43,439 nt of DNA, taken from positions 1-43,439 of the forward strand of contig JABVXU010000453.1 of NCBI GenBank assembly GCA_013365365.1, read 5' to 3'. A program made the position numbers and the translations under genes. The notes beneath the pieces were generated by a model. It ran no database searches. It saw only the letters and a program-made list of their open reading frames with translations, and was not told the origin of the DNA. The DNA comes from Cruorifilaria tuberocauda. Its lineage: Eukaryota; Nematoda; Chromadorea; Rhabditida; Onchocercidae. Below are positions 1 to 12,231 of the stretch, in pieces; positions within the stretch are counted from its first letter, which is position 1, and the number at the start of each line of letters is the position of its first letter.

Positions 1-1777
1 ACTCAGTCCAACAGTTATTTTGATTAAATGACCGAATAACTATTTTCCTATTTTCTATTGATAGACTATGGCTTGATGTTAAATTTCATTCTAATAGTAT
101 AATTTATTGTTTAATTGATTTCAGATCAGGATAATTCGTTTATCAGTACTTAGCTTGCATGTAATAATTTCATTCATCGTCTGCCTTATCATCACCGCTA
201 TGGTTCTTATAAATTATGCCCGGAAACACTGACTATTTCATGTGTATTTATTGATATCATGTTATCACATCAGTGGTTATTAGAAGGGTTGATATTTTTT
301 TAATTTTTGATGCAATTTACCATGCTAATTTATGCATTAATAAGCAAATGTATATGTTTTTAACAAATAATTCTATTTGTTATTCTTATATTACATAATA
401 AATTATATGGTTGATATATTCCAACTTTTACTTCTTTTAATTTATATCCGTCATAGCTTTATTTTTTCTTAATCTACGTTTAATTCTCATTCTTTCTCTT
501 ACCTTTCCCTTTCCAATTAGCAATGAGTCCATTGAATGTATTTTGCAATCTTTCTAATTAATAAAGTCAAATTCAATACTCTACGACAAGTTGGCGAGAA
601 AAGGCATTTGAAACAAGTGGATATTTTTTAATCACAATAAAATATATCAATGAAAATACTAAAATACTGAATTATATGCCATGCTAAATCATATCGTGCT
701 AATATACCATTACATTAAATAATCCTTTAAAGCTAGATAATAGAATGTTTTATGGTTTTGCAATTGTATCATATAAATATGCTAAATAGATATCAGCTAC
801 CAAATCAAAAATAGTTATTTTAATTGATAGTACCTGAGCTGAGATTTTTTCATATTGGTGCCATCATGATAATACAATGCCGGCTGGTTTGTTACATTGT
901 TTTAAAGCTTTTTGGAGGAATGTTGCTTGCGAAACTGTCCGACGTGTGTCAAGTGTGATGTTGTGTCCTGTGGCTGTGGGATAAGTGAGTAGTTTGGCAG
1001 GCATTTGGTGCTTGTGTATTCATTTTATCAAATTACTTATTCATAATATCGGATATGAAACTTGTAACATATCTGAAAGTAACGATTGATTTCATTTGAT
1101 CAAAAAAAGAAAAAAATAGGTCGATATACTTGCTAGCTTAAAAAGCTTTTATTTTCCTTTTATTTAATATCAGTGATATACTGTGGAACTTTGCTCCACT
1201 TTTTTATGTTTCTTTATGGAAACATAAAGTTATTTTTATAATAAAATTAAAATTAAACTATATATTGCGCAATACTTCTCATTCCTTTTTGTTATTTTAA
1301 GGGTAAAACCTTAATAAATATTTAACGGCGGGGCTTGATAATTTATTTTATTACTCAAAATTTATTTGTCATTCGGTGGTCCATGGAAAGTTTTTGCCGT
1401 TTCCATGGCATGATATTAGTTTCGTGAAAATATAAATTTAATTATTTATAATTTAAAAGGAAAAAATGATTCAGATAAGTTGAACTTAACAATGATTTGA
1501 TAGTGATGAATTACACTGCATAAGCAAAGCTGCCGACGAAATTAAATATGAAATAAGTTCGTTGTATATTTTAGATTGGAAACTTTTGTGCAGCTACGGG
1601 TTGTGGCTCTGAATTAATTATCAAAATTGAGTTGATCAGAATGATTTTCATAATTTTCCATCACGCATTTATTTCACTTCTGTTATAACGTGAGGCCATA
1701 GAGTATTATTGGTCGTCATATAGGTAGTATTGATCAAAAATTACCGGCACTATGATTTCCATAATTTGCTATTAAGG
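1..1777. other. Intergenic, upstream of ING gene
   Basis: AT-rich DNA without a supported exon. A patch near 860-1000 is less AT-rich and open in several frames, but has no good splice signals or recognisable protein. A 9-bp inverted repeat (ccatggaaa / tttccatgg, 10-nt loop) lies at 1381-1408. The promoter of the following gene is presumably in the last few hundred bases, but no specific element stands out. Confidence 0.6.
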
Positions 1778-4257
1778 ATGTCATTAATGCTGGATCATTA
1801 TTTGGATAATTTATCTACGCTTCCTCGTGATTTGGCAAAGAATTTACAAAGGATTCGGAAATATGATACGGAATGTCACAAGAGATCAGCAGAGATTGAT
1901 CGAAAATTGAGGGTATTTGTGAAATCGCACCAAAAAATGCCGAGGAGTGCATCAATTTCTTTTAATAAAGAAATTATGGTAAGTATTTCTGATGGAAGTT
2001 CTTCGGAAAGCTGGCTCTTCATCACGAACAATAATTTCCGGGAAAAATTTATTTGTTGAATGATTTATGGTAGAAAATAACAATCAGTAGCACCAATAAC
2101 AGATTTCTTTGATTACTGATGATTGATTGGTTAGTTGCTTGTTTAGGAGGTAGAAGTGGCTTTTCAGAAGTGGAAATAATTCTTTATGGTTATTCGACAT
2201 TTGCTGTTCTATTTAGTAATGAGATTAACCACGTTTTCCTACGTTGGACAATAAAAAGAACTGATTTAGATATATAATAAGTTAATGGTAAAAGAGACGA
2301 CTTAAATGAGTGAAATACCACGTAGGCGTGAAATAGATAATAGAATGAATAATATTGCCTTTTATAGAGAAAGAGTTGATGTTATTTGAGATCATGAATA
2401 TGATCGTATGATTTTATATTAAACACGTAATAATATGATTTGATAATACAAAAATTTTGTGATTTTGTACTACGAAGTTTCTTCGGGTTGCCCGGTAGTC
2501 TCTGTTCCATTTTTTAGTTTTCCTCTTCTATTTATCAAATAGTATCGTTTAATGAATTTAATGAAATGAATGAATTGGAATATGAAAAATTAAATGAATG
2601 ACCACGGTTCAGTAAGCACTAAATAGTGTTATTTATGGTAAAATGATATTAGCAGACTGTACTTTGCGGAGTGAACTGATTTTAAAAGTTGTAATCGTGT
2701 TTTTTTTTATAACCATATTTTTTTATATCCACATAGTCGAATAGTTCTTTATAGGCTTTTTATGTGTAATTTTGTCAGCGAAATTGTTTCATTTTTTCGT
2801 CTTAGAATGATGAAAATCGGAAAATGAAAATATTGCAGTGATTTATGCGAGATTTTTATTGTCGCATCGATCATTCCTTACTGTTGTTATCTATCTATTC
2901 ACTGATCATAGGTGTAGGAGAGAATTTAAAATTCACTTTCAATTATTTCAACTATGATATCAATTCATAACCTATTTCAAAGAAAAGTTTGCCATTACGC
3001 ATGATTTGTTTCGGACATCAATTTTTGTAGACTTTGTTTGCGGAAATCGAACGTTTGTCGAATGAGAAAATTCGTTTGGCATCTGACACTTATGAACTTG
3101 TCGATAAACATATCAGACGTTTGGATAATGATTCGGTGAAACTGCAAGCTACGATACGGCAGAAATATTTGGATGCTGCAGCGGCAGCTGTAAAAGGAAA
3201 TAAAAACAGCGGTAAATATTAGTGTCTGCTGTGTGTAAATGTTAACTGAAGTATTTATGTATTCTTACTATCCAGACGCGATTTGCACGAGTAATCAAAA
3301 TTCTTGTGCTCAGATTTTTACATTTACAGTAAACATAGTTCGAATGCGGAAGAGCATCTTACATCGAAATAATTTCACTTTTCACATCGCTGTTTCTTCT
3401 TTCTATCCCCTTCTTCCGATTATCCAATCCATTTTTTTACATTTAATTGTTATAAAGTGACGAAATAACATTCGCTTTTATGTATAGTGACGGCGGAAAG
3501 TAGCAAGTGAAACTCTTATTATTTCATCAAATAAGCAATTTTAAAATAATATGAATGTTAGATTTAAAATCTTACATTAAATTCAGATGAAATGTTTGAC
3601 CGAAAGCGAAAAAGTTTTGCGGGTCGTAAGGATAAGAAAAAATTCAAAGAGGATAATTGGTCCCAGAAAGGTGTAGGTATGTTACAACATGTGCTACGAT
3701 TATCATTCTAATAAAATTATATTTACTTTCCATTTTGCGAAAGAGCTTGGAGAATGCTTTTGAATTACCGTTCTAATTTCATTTTATTTTAAATAACATC
3801 ATCAGACTATATGCCATTCTATCATCCAGTGATGTTTCCTATTATATGGATATATGGCTCTTATCCTTGTCACACTTTACTGAAAATTCTTTTTCAGCTT
3901 CTGTTTCTACGCCATTCCAGCCATTTTTGGATGCGCCCTCCGTTATGGAAATGCCTGTTGATCCAAACGAACCAACTTATTGCATCTGCCATCAAGTATA
4001 CATTCCAATTAAAATATTTCTTAAATAAATCTATTAGGTTTTGCACTTCAATGTTCTCACGGTTCTCTAAGAAGACGAAGAAAACTACTTTACAGGTTTC
4101 TCATGGTCAAATGATAATGTGTGACAATAAACAGTGTCCTATAGAATGGTTCCATTTCCAGTGCGTTGGCCTTATGGAAGCACCAAAAGGAAAGTGGTAT
4201 TGTGAACGTTGTAGCGAGCAGCGAAAAAAAAAAAGTTCTACTGGAAGTAATAAATAA
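1778..4257 (+). CDS. ING4/5-type PHD-finger protein
   Basis: Five exons join in phase: 1778-1978, 3031-3211, 3587-3670, 3898-3995 and 4096-4257, giving 241 residues (human ING4 and ING5 are about 240-250). Exons 1-2 encode the helical ING domain ([16 protein letters not shown] at the N-terminus, then [12 protein letters not shown]). Exon 3 is a basic linker. Exons 4-5 encode the family signature [15 protein letters not shown] and a C4HC3 PHD finger ([15 protein letters not shown] ... KWYCERC), with a basic RKKK tail. ING PHD fingers bind histone H3 trimethylated on Lys4, and ING4/5 are subunits of MYST acetyltransferase complexes in the nucleus; that role here is inferred from the family. The nematode counterpart is probably the LSY-13 type. 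The start could be 1778 or the in-frame ATG at 1787; an acceptor-like aag just before 1778 would suit trans-splicing. A short extra exon near 3806 was considered, but its phase does not fit. Confidence 0.92.
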
Positions 4258-5036
4258 TTATCTCAAACCTGCTAATTAATGATCGCCTTTGAAGTGATTT
4301 TTTTTTCACTTTACTATAGTTTTATGAATTTAGAGGGAAAATTCTTCAAAAATGTCAAGTCAATAATAGTCACTGAAATATTCTCATATGAAATATTACG
4401 GTTTTTTTTAATTACTTCCGATGACTGCTTTACTTGTCTTTCTTGGTCAGCCGGTTATTTTGATTAACAAAGCACAATTATGTCAACAATTTGTTTTTGT
4501 ACATTTTTTCTTGATAGCGAATTATTTCTCGTCCCAGTCACAATTACTATTTGTTCGTGTGCTTTTCCCCTATACCTTTCTATATGCTGGCTTGTAAATG
4601 TAAATGATACTTCGATCTCAAAATGAAAATTACCTCGACATTTGCAGCAAAGTATATAGAAACATTAAAGAGTCTCTACGACTGAATAGATGCTATCAAG
4701 TCAAATCTGCCATCAGCTAGGCCGCATAATCAAAATATCAGTGGTCAGCAGTGAGTCGAGAAAATTGCACTGATTCCAACGGAAAGCGCATGAAATTGAC
4801 TACAATGCTAACTGGTAAAACACTAGACTGCTACTTTTAATTAGCACAAAAAAGAGGAATGATACTGATAAGCTGTATTATAGAAACAAATGCTTCACAA
4901 TTATACATATTCGCAAAATTATAAAACGGCAATTTTTAAATGATAGCGGATATTCGGTATGTGTTGTTCATACATTTGTTTATACATCGTTCACTGTTGC
5001 TCATAAATTTGGTGAATAACCAATGATTAAATTTGT
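4258..5036. other. Convergent intergenic spacer
   Basis: This 779-bp spacer lies between the 3' ends of the ING gene (+) and the Memo gene (-). It presumably holds both 3' UTRs. No exon, repeat or RNA gene was recognised. The open frame at 4279-4467 has unremarkable, intron-like composition. Confidence 0.6.
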
Positions 5037-8000
5037 TTATTCTCTTGGATTAATGAAAAGAGCGCCAGCTGCATATGAAACAGACGAATCTTTCAGGCTA
5101 CGACTCTGCAATTGTATAGAAATTTTCTCAAATATCTAATTTTCTTCATAAACTTAATGTTCCAAAGTTTGAGAAGCGAAATGACTTTTTCGTCATATTT
5201 TCAGTACTTCGCCATTTCATTCTTGACAAATAACCAGTTCAATTAAGACTAATTTCACTTTTCCTAAGATAACGACTTTGTTTATCCATTCATAACCGCT
5301 TCCATCAATAAAGATATTTACTAGCTCTATTCGTAAGCTTCACAACACTGTCTGTAGAACACATCACATAGTAATGCGAAAAAATCATCTCTACACCGAT
5401 TTATACCAACGTAGTCTGTATTGATAAAAAAGAGTTTACTTTTCAAGGGATTTAGAAAGCAAGAGCCCATAAATCTAAATCTATGTGTTTGACGTTATTT
5501 TTCGCCTATTATTCAATATGATGTTCCAGTAATTAAGTGAAGTAGTCAAACTGATGTGTATATTTGCATATAGCCTTAAGTTCACTACAGATAAAGACTT
5601 CATCGAATTTAACAGTATTATATCTTTGACTAAACTAATACCTGATTGGACTGTGCATACTTGAGAAATACGAATTCTGCTGGATAATTGTTCATTTGTC
5701 GAAAATATTCTGTTGCCTGAAAACAAAATCAAAATTCATCCAATATTCATATATTTAAAACATCAAGTACAGTGCAGTCAGAACAAGATCGCATAACAAT
5801 AAATATTGTATTATAAAATGTTTGAAAACAAGTACGATATATATGGTACATATTCCAAACATAATCAACCTTTCGAATATTCTATCCATTACTATGAAAA
5901 ATTATCATTCCTAAATAATCGATAAAAGAATAACGAAATAATATGTTTACATAAAGAATAACGCTTATTGGATTTCTGCCACAAATTGTGTTTTGTGTCC
6001 TCTTCAGATATTCTCCAAATGTGGCTGGATTAAGGCTAGAAATTGCGTCCATTCCCTGAAATAGCCTTATATTAAATTTATCACTAATTTAGATGCACAA
6101 TTTCAAATTTCTTGCTTAAATAATTCAATAATAACTGGCAATTTAGCAAATGTTGAGGATATTTACTTCGTGATAAGCAATGAAGAATACTTACTAAAAA
6201 CAGCTACGATAAAGACCTAAAGAATATGATACGAATCATTTTCTTTCCTCTCATAACCTCTATTCCTCCTGATGCCACATTAACCCGTCTTCTTCGCTAC
6301 TTTTTTTCTTCTGATCTTTTTTCAAATATAGGAAATTAAAATTCTTTGTTTTAACAAAGAGATAAAACTAAAACCTGTTTGTCCATAGCAGCAATCTGTT
6401 CATATACTGGTACATCGGTACTATTGTCGTGTGGTATGAAATGGAATCGACTTCCTTTAAACATATATTAATCAATAAATAAACACAATGAAGAACGGCT
6501 AGCTAAATTTTCCTGTTCTATTTGAATTTTTGAATGACTGCATACTCGTGATACCTGAATAACTGTTTGAAGGGTATTGCTAGTTACAATTAATTTCAAA
6601 AAGCATTTTAGAACTATTGTACCCCAGTGACAAAAATCGGAACTGACGACAAATACTATCTTTGGATCTGACAGATATTTGCTAAATATTTTGCCATAAC
6701 TGGCTTGCTTTGATGGTGAAAGTGATCCTACCAATACTGGCACAATGCTGTAACTATTCCTCGGCTGTCTGAAACAAGAAATTTCATGGATTCAAAAAAA
6801 GATATGAAAATTTCGCACCCATAATTTGATCCATAAAATCCTTGAAAAGATAAACGATTTTGTCTCTATGTTTTCATCCAAATTCAACCTCAGTTTGATC
6901 TTTGACTGAATATATTTTTTTAATCTAATAAAAATGTACTTTTCCATAATTTTTGCTATGTAAGGCAATTGCATTTCAATGCTGTGCTCTGCTTCTTCAT
7001 TACGCAAATCCATTATTGAAAAAGCCCCAGTTTCTCTCAGTTCCATATTTGCTGCAAAAATGATGATACCCAATGTGAAACATGCAGAATAGTATCATTA
7101 AGACAGTATTATTCAGTTCTCCACAACCACAAGTGTAAAGTTAAAGACAAAAGTAAAGTTAAACTGCATAAACTGTAGTTTTTCATACAGCTCCCAACGA
7201 TACTAAGATTCAACACAACCAAAGCACAATAATGATTAACCGCTTATTTTTGTTCACTATTTTAGCCTTTCTTTCTGCCATCAAAATATTCCTAGATGTA
7301 ACTCATTAATAATGCCACATCAATCAATTACTGTAAGCATGAACACATCCCTACCTAAGAAATTTGTTTTTCTTCATGATTGATTCATTATTGATTTATA
7401 TCTTGAAGATTTTGAAATGAAATACTTCTTTGATCGATCTGAAGGTCACCTATAGGTGTACGATAACGTGAACAGGTCGACAATGCACAAGTATCCAGCG
7501 ATGTCACGTGTGACGGTCCCAATACGAATATAAGGCTACTGTAAGAATTATACGAAATAATATACAAATTTCAAAAAAAAGAGCTTGAAAAATAATTAAA
7601 ACTCGTAACCGATTTAAAATCAGAGATTTCTTCCTCTTACTGAATTTTATAACAGTGCAATCCAGTCATTTATCCTTTGTTAAGAAACGTAAATGGCAAC
7701 GGTGTAATATCGTGGAAAAATCATAATCCAAATATGGTCCGTTCCTGCATGCTGTTTTATTATAAAGTTTCTCTGCCGTTCTTTAAAACAAATGTTAAAT
7801 TATCAATGACTGATCATGCAACCCCGTTGGTAGGAAGCAACTTTCACTCGATAATGATTAGGTTGGCAAACAGATCGATCAAGCAAATTGTTTGGAATTT
7901 TTATTTTTGAAGAATTATAAAAATAATGCAATCCTGAAGGTAGGACAGAATTTTCACTCACACAGTTTCAGGAACAATTTGCTTGAAGGCAAAAGCTGCA

Positions 8001-8734
8001 ACCTTGCCGCTGTATGAATAACCAGCATGTCTGAAAAAGAGTAACAATTAATAAAAATATATTTGAAAATATAAACGTATACTTATACTAATCCTTTGTT
8101 CTTTGTTCTTTTTCTCCTTTTCCCTTGCTAATTCTAACCTCTCAATTACCTTAATTACTAATAGAAGAAAGATAGAGATGACGGAAAGATAATGCTAAAA
8201 TTATAAACTTTATCATACTTGAAGATGTGATTTAATACTGTGATTGAAAAGTGAGTTCGCTACTATTAATCTATATTGGTGCTATCCTTTAGCGTGTTAG
8301 TATTATTATTTTATGTACTTTTTATTTTATTTTATTTTTATTTTTTATTTTATATGTACTTAAACTTAGCCTAATTAATGCTGTCGAAGCAAAAACTAAT
8401 CGGGTTTAAAATATTCAATGGTTAATTTTTCACTGTCATGAATGACAAAACTTACGGTGAAATAATAGCACGAGCTGACTGAATATGATGTGAATCTGCA
8501 GCGCCAAGCCATTCTGTTAATTCACGATGCAATTCCCTCGGATCATCCGTATACCTAACAAAGGGTAAGTAATGTAATGAAGAAAATCGGACTAACGAGT
8601 ATAACAACCTATTCTCAAAGTACTCAGTTGAAGACAGAAAGTTTAAAGTTCATATTACATTTGTAAGAAAATAAAAAGGCAAACCAGGATCCAGCATGAG
8701 ATGCATTTCTTACAGGGCGGCCGGTAGAAGCCAT
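5037..8734 (-). CDS. memo-1: Memo family protein (MEMO1 homologue)
   Basis: Ten exons, read on the minus strand: 8734-8685, 8554-8456, 8030-7962, 7538-7426, 7051-6940, 6768-6623, 6454-6375, 6055-5951, 5716-5642 and 5105-5037. All phases agree and give 305 residues (human MEMO1 has 297). Landmarks run in the human order: [98 protein letters not shown]. The metal/redox residues of human MEMO1 (H49, H81, C244) are retained as H51, H83 and C248. The second His of human GPSHH is Val84 here. Memo proteins resemble class III dioxygenases in fold and act in the cytoplasm in ErbB2/RhoA-linked motility and redox signalling; in C. elegans MEMO-1 is tied to the BLI-3 NADPH oxidase. Function here is inferred from the family. 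The ATG at 8734 opens directly into the conserved N-terminus. Confidence 0.95.
8319..8355. repeat. TTTTA-type pentanucleotide tract
   Basis: An imperfect tract of TTTTA-like units lies in an intron of the Memo gene. It is flanked by tatgtact on the left (about 8312-8319) and atatgtact on the right (about 8352-8360). A small retroposed tail with a target duplication is conceivable, but simple slippage is enough to explain it. Confidence 0.5.
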
Positions 8735-9062
8735 TATTTTAATAAGATTCTTTTAACGCGTTCCAATGATACACCTACATTAGGTACATTATTTTAGACG
8801 TACTTGTGCAGTGAATAACTATTACAACGAGTAACATGTTAAAGAATAAACTGGCATTAAAAGATGCAAATTCAAACGTATTTGACGGATCACTTCCACA
8901 TAATGCAGTGACGTTTACTCTTTGAACAATAAGTTTAGTGAAAAGTTCTGAAAGTGACGAGTAAACAAGTACGTCCTTTGATAAAGAAATATGAAAATCA
9001 ATGGATTTCATCAAAATCAATTTCCGCTTATCCGTCGTGCAGCTCACCTTTGAATTCAACAG

Positions 9063-9968
9063 TGACCTCTGCTTCTGAGGTCAGCTTAGTAAGTCAGCTA
9101 AACTGTGCAGCCAAGAAAAATGACCTTTCAACTAGGACGATACTACGACCAAGAAAAACAACCGAACCACGCTGAACACAACGAAACGTTATAGCATAGA
9201 AATGATGGCAGTGAGGCGAGCATTCGAAGAAATAGTACGGCGAAGAATGATATAGAACAATAAAGAGTATGGTTCGTTGCCTTTTCACAGAGATATTTGG
9301 ATTTATCGATTTGAAATATCTGTTTGCGATTTTCGAGAGGAAAGGAGGAGTGAAGTTTTGTTCGGAATATGAGTTGAACGATTCAGTGAAAGTCTGAGAG
9401 CGGAAGGGATTTACTTTGAAGAACTGTGCGGAACGGAAAAAAATGAAATTATAGGTTCCCTGTTTCTCTTGAATGGTGTGATTGAATGGCAGAGATCAAT
9501 GAGCCGAACTGGCATTGCACTCATGACAAAGAGAGGTCAAAGAGATAACCATGGTTCAAACAGTTGGAAAAGTGATCAGTGGGAATATAAAAGCAAAAGA
9601 TATAATTGGGCAGTAGTCCATTATCAGTGTCTAGAACAGTCGATTCAATCAGCATCGTCAATATCAGCGGTAGTATGATATCACTGATGGAATTTGATTT
9701 CAACTCAATTTTAAAGATTATTCAAAGACACAAAAACGGTACGCCAGGGAAACCGAAGAATTGTGACATCTTTTGTTCTGAGTTCAACACTGTAGGCTAA
9801 AAATGTATGCTCTTCAAGCTTTGTCGTTAAGTCGCGAGGACAAACTTTGACCTCACTTAGCATTGTAAATTGTGCGTTGTTTGTCCGTAATCTGTAAAAA
9901 AAAGAGCTATTTACATATACAGATCAAAGACTCCCTCGTTGTAATGTGAGCTAATGTATACATGACCT
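9063..9968. promoter_or_regulatory. Cluster of AGGTCA half-sites
   Basis: Six exact AGGTCA/TGACCT hexamers occur at 9063, 9078, 9121, 9534, 9848 and 9963. The first two form an everted repeat with a 9-nt spacer inside a perfect 7-bp inverted repeat (9063-9083). The sites at 9121 and 9534 extend to AAAGGTCA-like and AGGTCAAAG forms. This is the core half-site of many nuclear hormone receptors. The nearest site is about 330 bp upstream of the Memo start codon, so a Memo promoter/enhancer role is possible. This rests on motif matching only. Confidence 0.3.
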
Positions 9969-10203
9969 TCCACCAAAATGAAAAAATCCTGAGCATCAGA
10001 AATATGCTAAGGCTTTGCTTCAAGAAGTGTGGTGGGTCAACGAAAGGGTAATATGGACTCCCCTTGCCTTTGACTTTACTGATATTGTCTTGAAAATTAT
10101 AAATTAAAATTCTCTTTGATATTGCTAAATTGGTACTGTTAATATTGTATGTTAATGTATGTTATCAAATCTGTCGTAATATAACTACCCAAGTTTGAGT
10201 TTG

Positions 10204-10276
10204 AGGTGCTATCCAAGCATAACGGTTATCATATCTGTCTAATCCAGAAAGCCAGCAGTTTGATTCGCGCAAATAG
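10204..10276 (+). pseudogene. tRNA-Val-like relic
   Basis: The segment GCATAACGGTTATCATATCTG resembles the D-arm/A-box of eukaryotic tRNA-Val (about 16 of 21 bases, judged from memory). It is followed by an anticodon-arm-like tctg...caga and a B-box-like agtttgattcg. The anticodon loop is one base short or altered, the acceptor stem pairs only over about four bases (ctat/atag), and the T-stem is poor. It is therefore called a degenerate tRNA or tRNA-derived short element, not a functional gene. Confidence 0.35.
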
Positions 10277-12000
10277 AAGAGATGTAGACAGCACGAATAT
10301 GGTCTCTACGTAACGGTCAGAAGGAAGAAGATTTAGTCCATACTCAGTAACACTTATAAAATTTGTTGACCCGAATTCGGCAAAACGTGCCTGATTTCAC
10401 TCAAATTTTGTTAGATTTAAGAACATTTTCTATAGTTTTTTTACTAGATTAAGTTGATGAGAATTCTTGAATAAGCGATAATTTTGCAGGGCGAACTGAC
10501 GCGGGTTTTGCGAAGACTGATTCGTAAAGCGAAGTATAGTGCTACGTATGAAATAAGGTCCGTGAAGATCAAATGTCTTTATGTTAAGTTGAACTGATTA
10601 ACTCATACTGAGCTTAACTGATTCCTAATGTTTAACATGTCTAAGATATTGGTTTTTATGTTTAATATTTTAATATAATATATTGAATGTTTTTTGTTCA
10701 GTATTTGGTTTCTGTATTTAATGTATTAGTCTTTATTGTTAATTTGTTGTATATCTTATGGGTATTATATAACTGCGTAATATTATACACTGCTTTTTAA
10801 AGTTTATTCATCATGTCGTTCCATTACTCAGTTAATTACTGATTATTGACGGAGTTCTTTGTTTAATATATGTAAAATATAAAATTAATTAGTTTTATTC
10901 GGAATTCCTGTTTTATAAAAGTTAATCACTTGAACAATATCATGTCGCAAAACTGGGAACGGGTAACATGGAATTATTTTAGCAAAATGGGGAGAAAATG
11001 AAGTTTCTCCACTGAAAACACAAAATCTATTTTCGCAATTGACATCGAGAATCGGGATTAGAACTCATGAAAAAACTTATATGACTAATAACCGCTATTA
11101 TTACTTGATCTCATTTGAAATTTCCTTTACGGTCTGAAAATTCTCAGTTTAAATGGAATTTTGAAACTATTTACTTTAGTCTCCACTGACTTGAGTAGCT
11201 TAACATTGTATTTTAAAAACTAGTCCCTTATTCGCATGTTATCATGCGTGCCATCAGTATAGATTAAAAAATTAATTTAGAATCATACATGAGGGGAATA
11301 ATAAACTCATCTGAATCATTCAAATCCAACAAATCTTTGGAAAAATCGATGTTGAGAAGATGTATCAGACGATGTTGTTGATATATTCATCCTTTTTCAC
11401 CATAATCATAATCAGTATAATGTTTATCAAACAGCGAATATTCCTTATGTTCTCCTTTAACCTTTTCGATAAGTACAGTGTGATAGAGAGAAGCAAAATT
11501 GCATTTGTTTGCTTTTCTTGTTGTTCTGAACGAACCGTTCATGTTAGCCCCTCCAAATGCGTAAATAAAGCTGCACAATCACCTTAGGGAGATATGGAGA
11601 TAAGTGATTTGAAAGTTTATGAGATAGTAGAGTAGTGATGGATATGGATGTGATATTACTGAACAAACAAATGTCTATAGATCGATTTACATAAGTAGAT
11701 TCTAAATTACCAAAGCATGGAATAATGGATGTAAACGATCAGTTTATGATATTAAAAGAGTTCTATACTATCAGACGAATCCATGAAATCAGTGAACAAT
11801 GTTTTGTCATTAAAATCTATAGAATCGGATGATCAGATTATGATTTCAAGTCTCTCGATAGAAATAAAAGATAATTCTATGGGATCAGTAAATGTAGATA
11901 TGATATCAACAAATGAATGGATAACGTCAATCAATGAAAATGAATAAAATAATGGCTCAAATATTGGATGATAGATTCATGATATTAATAAAGAAATAAT

Positions 12001-12231
12001 TTAGGGAAGTTTAAAATTTTTTTCCTTCCTCTTTTCTTCCTCCGCCGCCTTCTCTTCCTCCTCCTTTCCCTCATCCTTATCCTTCTCCTTTTTCTCTTTC
12101 TTCTCATCTGCATCCTCCACCTCCTTTCGCTCCTTCCTTAACAAGTTTTTAATTTTTATAAAAGTAACACAACCTGTTATGATGATTACTACTACGTCTA
12201 CTGTTACTGTACCAACAATACGGTAAAGCAT
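12001..12231 (-). CDS. Small membrane-segment, Lys/Glu-rich ORF
   Basis: A single uninterrupted frame of 76 residues starts at ATG 12231 and ends at TAA 12001. Residues 7-24 are hydrophobic (VTVDVVVIIITGCVTF) and could span a membrane. A short basic stretch (KIKNLLRKERK) follows, then about 40 residues dominated by Lys and Glu. By the positive-inside rule the charged tail would face the cytoplasm. The family is not recognised and no flanking exons were found. The tail reflects a long purine tract on the minus strand, so a chance open frame in low-complexity DNA is a real alternative. Its favour rests on the ordered N-terminus, a proper ATG and the clean hydrophobic/charged division. Confidence 0.33.
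   Translation of the reverse strand: MLYRIVGTVTVDVVVIIITGCVTFIKIKNLLRKERKEVEDADEKKEKKEKDKDEGKEEEEKAAEEEKRKEKNFKLP

Larger units (their letters stand above)
8735..12000. other. Gene-poor region upstream of Memo
   Basis: No convincing gene was found. Composition is clearly less AT-rich at 9000-9800, with open frames on both strands; the longest, about 9373-9678 (+), has no early ATG and no recognisable domain. A possible exon sits at 10489-10611: an acceptor tttgcag leads into an Arg/Lys-rich frame (ELTRVLRRLIRKAKY) that runs to a stop, but no partner exons were identified. A degenerate tRNA-like sequence and a nuclear-receptor half-site cluster in this interval are listed separately. From 10600 to 12000 the DNA is AT-rich and featureless. 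Confidence 0.5.

Noticed and set aside
860..1010. Cys-rich short frame (NCPTCVKCDVVSCGCG) upstream of the ING gene
   Set aside because: It has no ATG in frame, the other two frames are also open over the same patch, and no flanking splice sites were found.
1381..1408. Nine-bp inverted repeat as an operator or RNA hairpin
   Set aside because: The arms are short and such a repeat is expected by chance in a window this size.
3806..3869. Extra ING exon reading [11 protein letters not shown]
   Set aside because: It needs either a 28-bp intron or the wrong phase. Direct joining of 3670 to 3898 keeps the frame and gives normal ING length.
7677..7910. Plus-strand open frame inside the Memo gene
   Set aside because: It lies in the Memo intron between 7538 and 7962, antisense, with AT-driven composition and no splice context.
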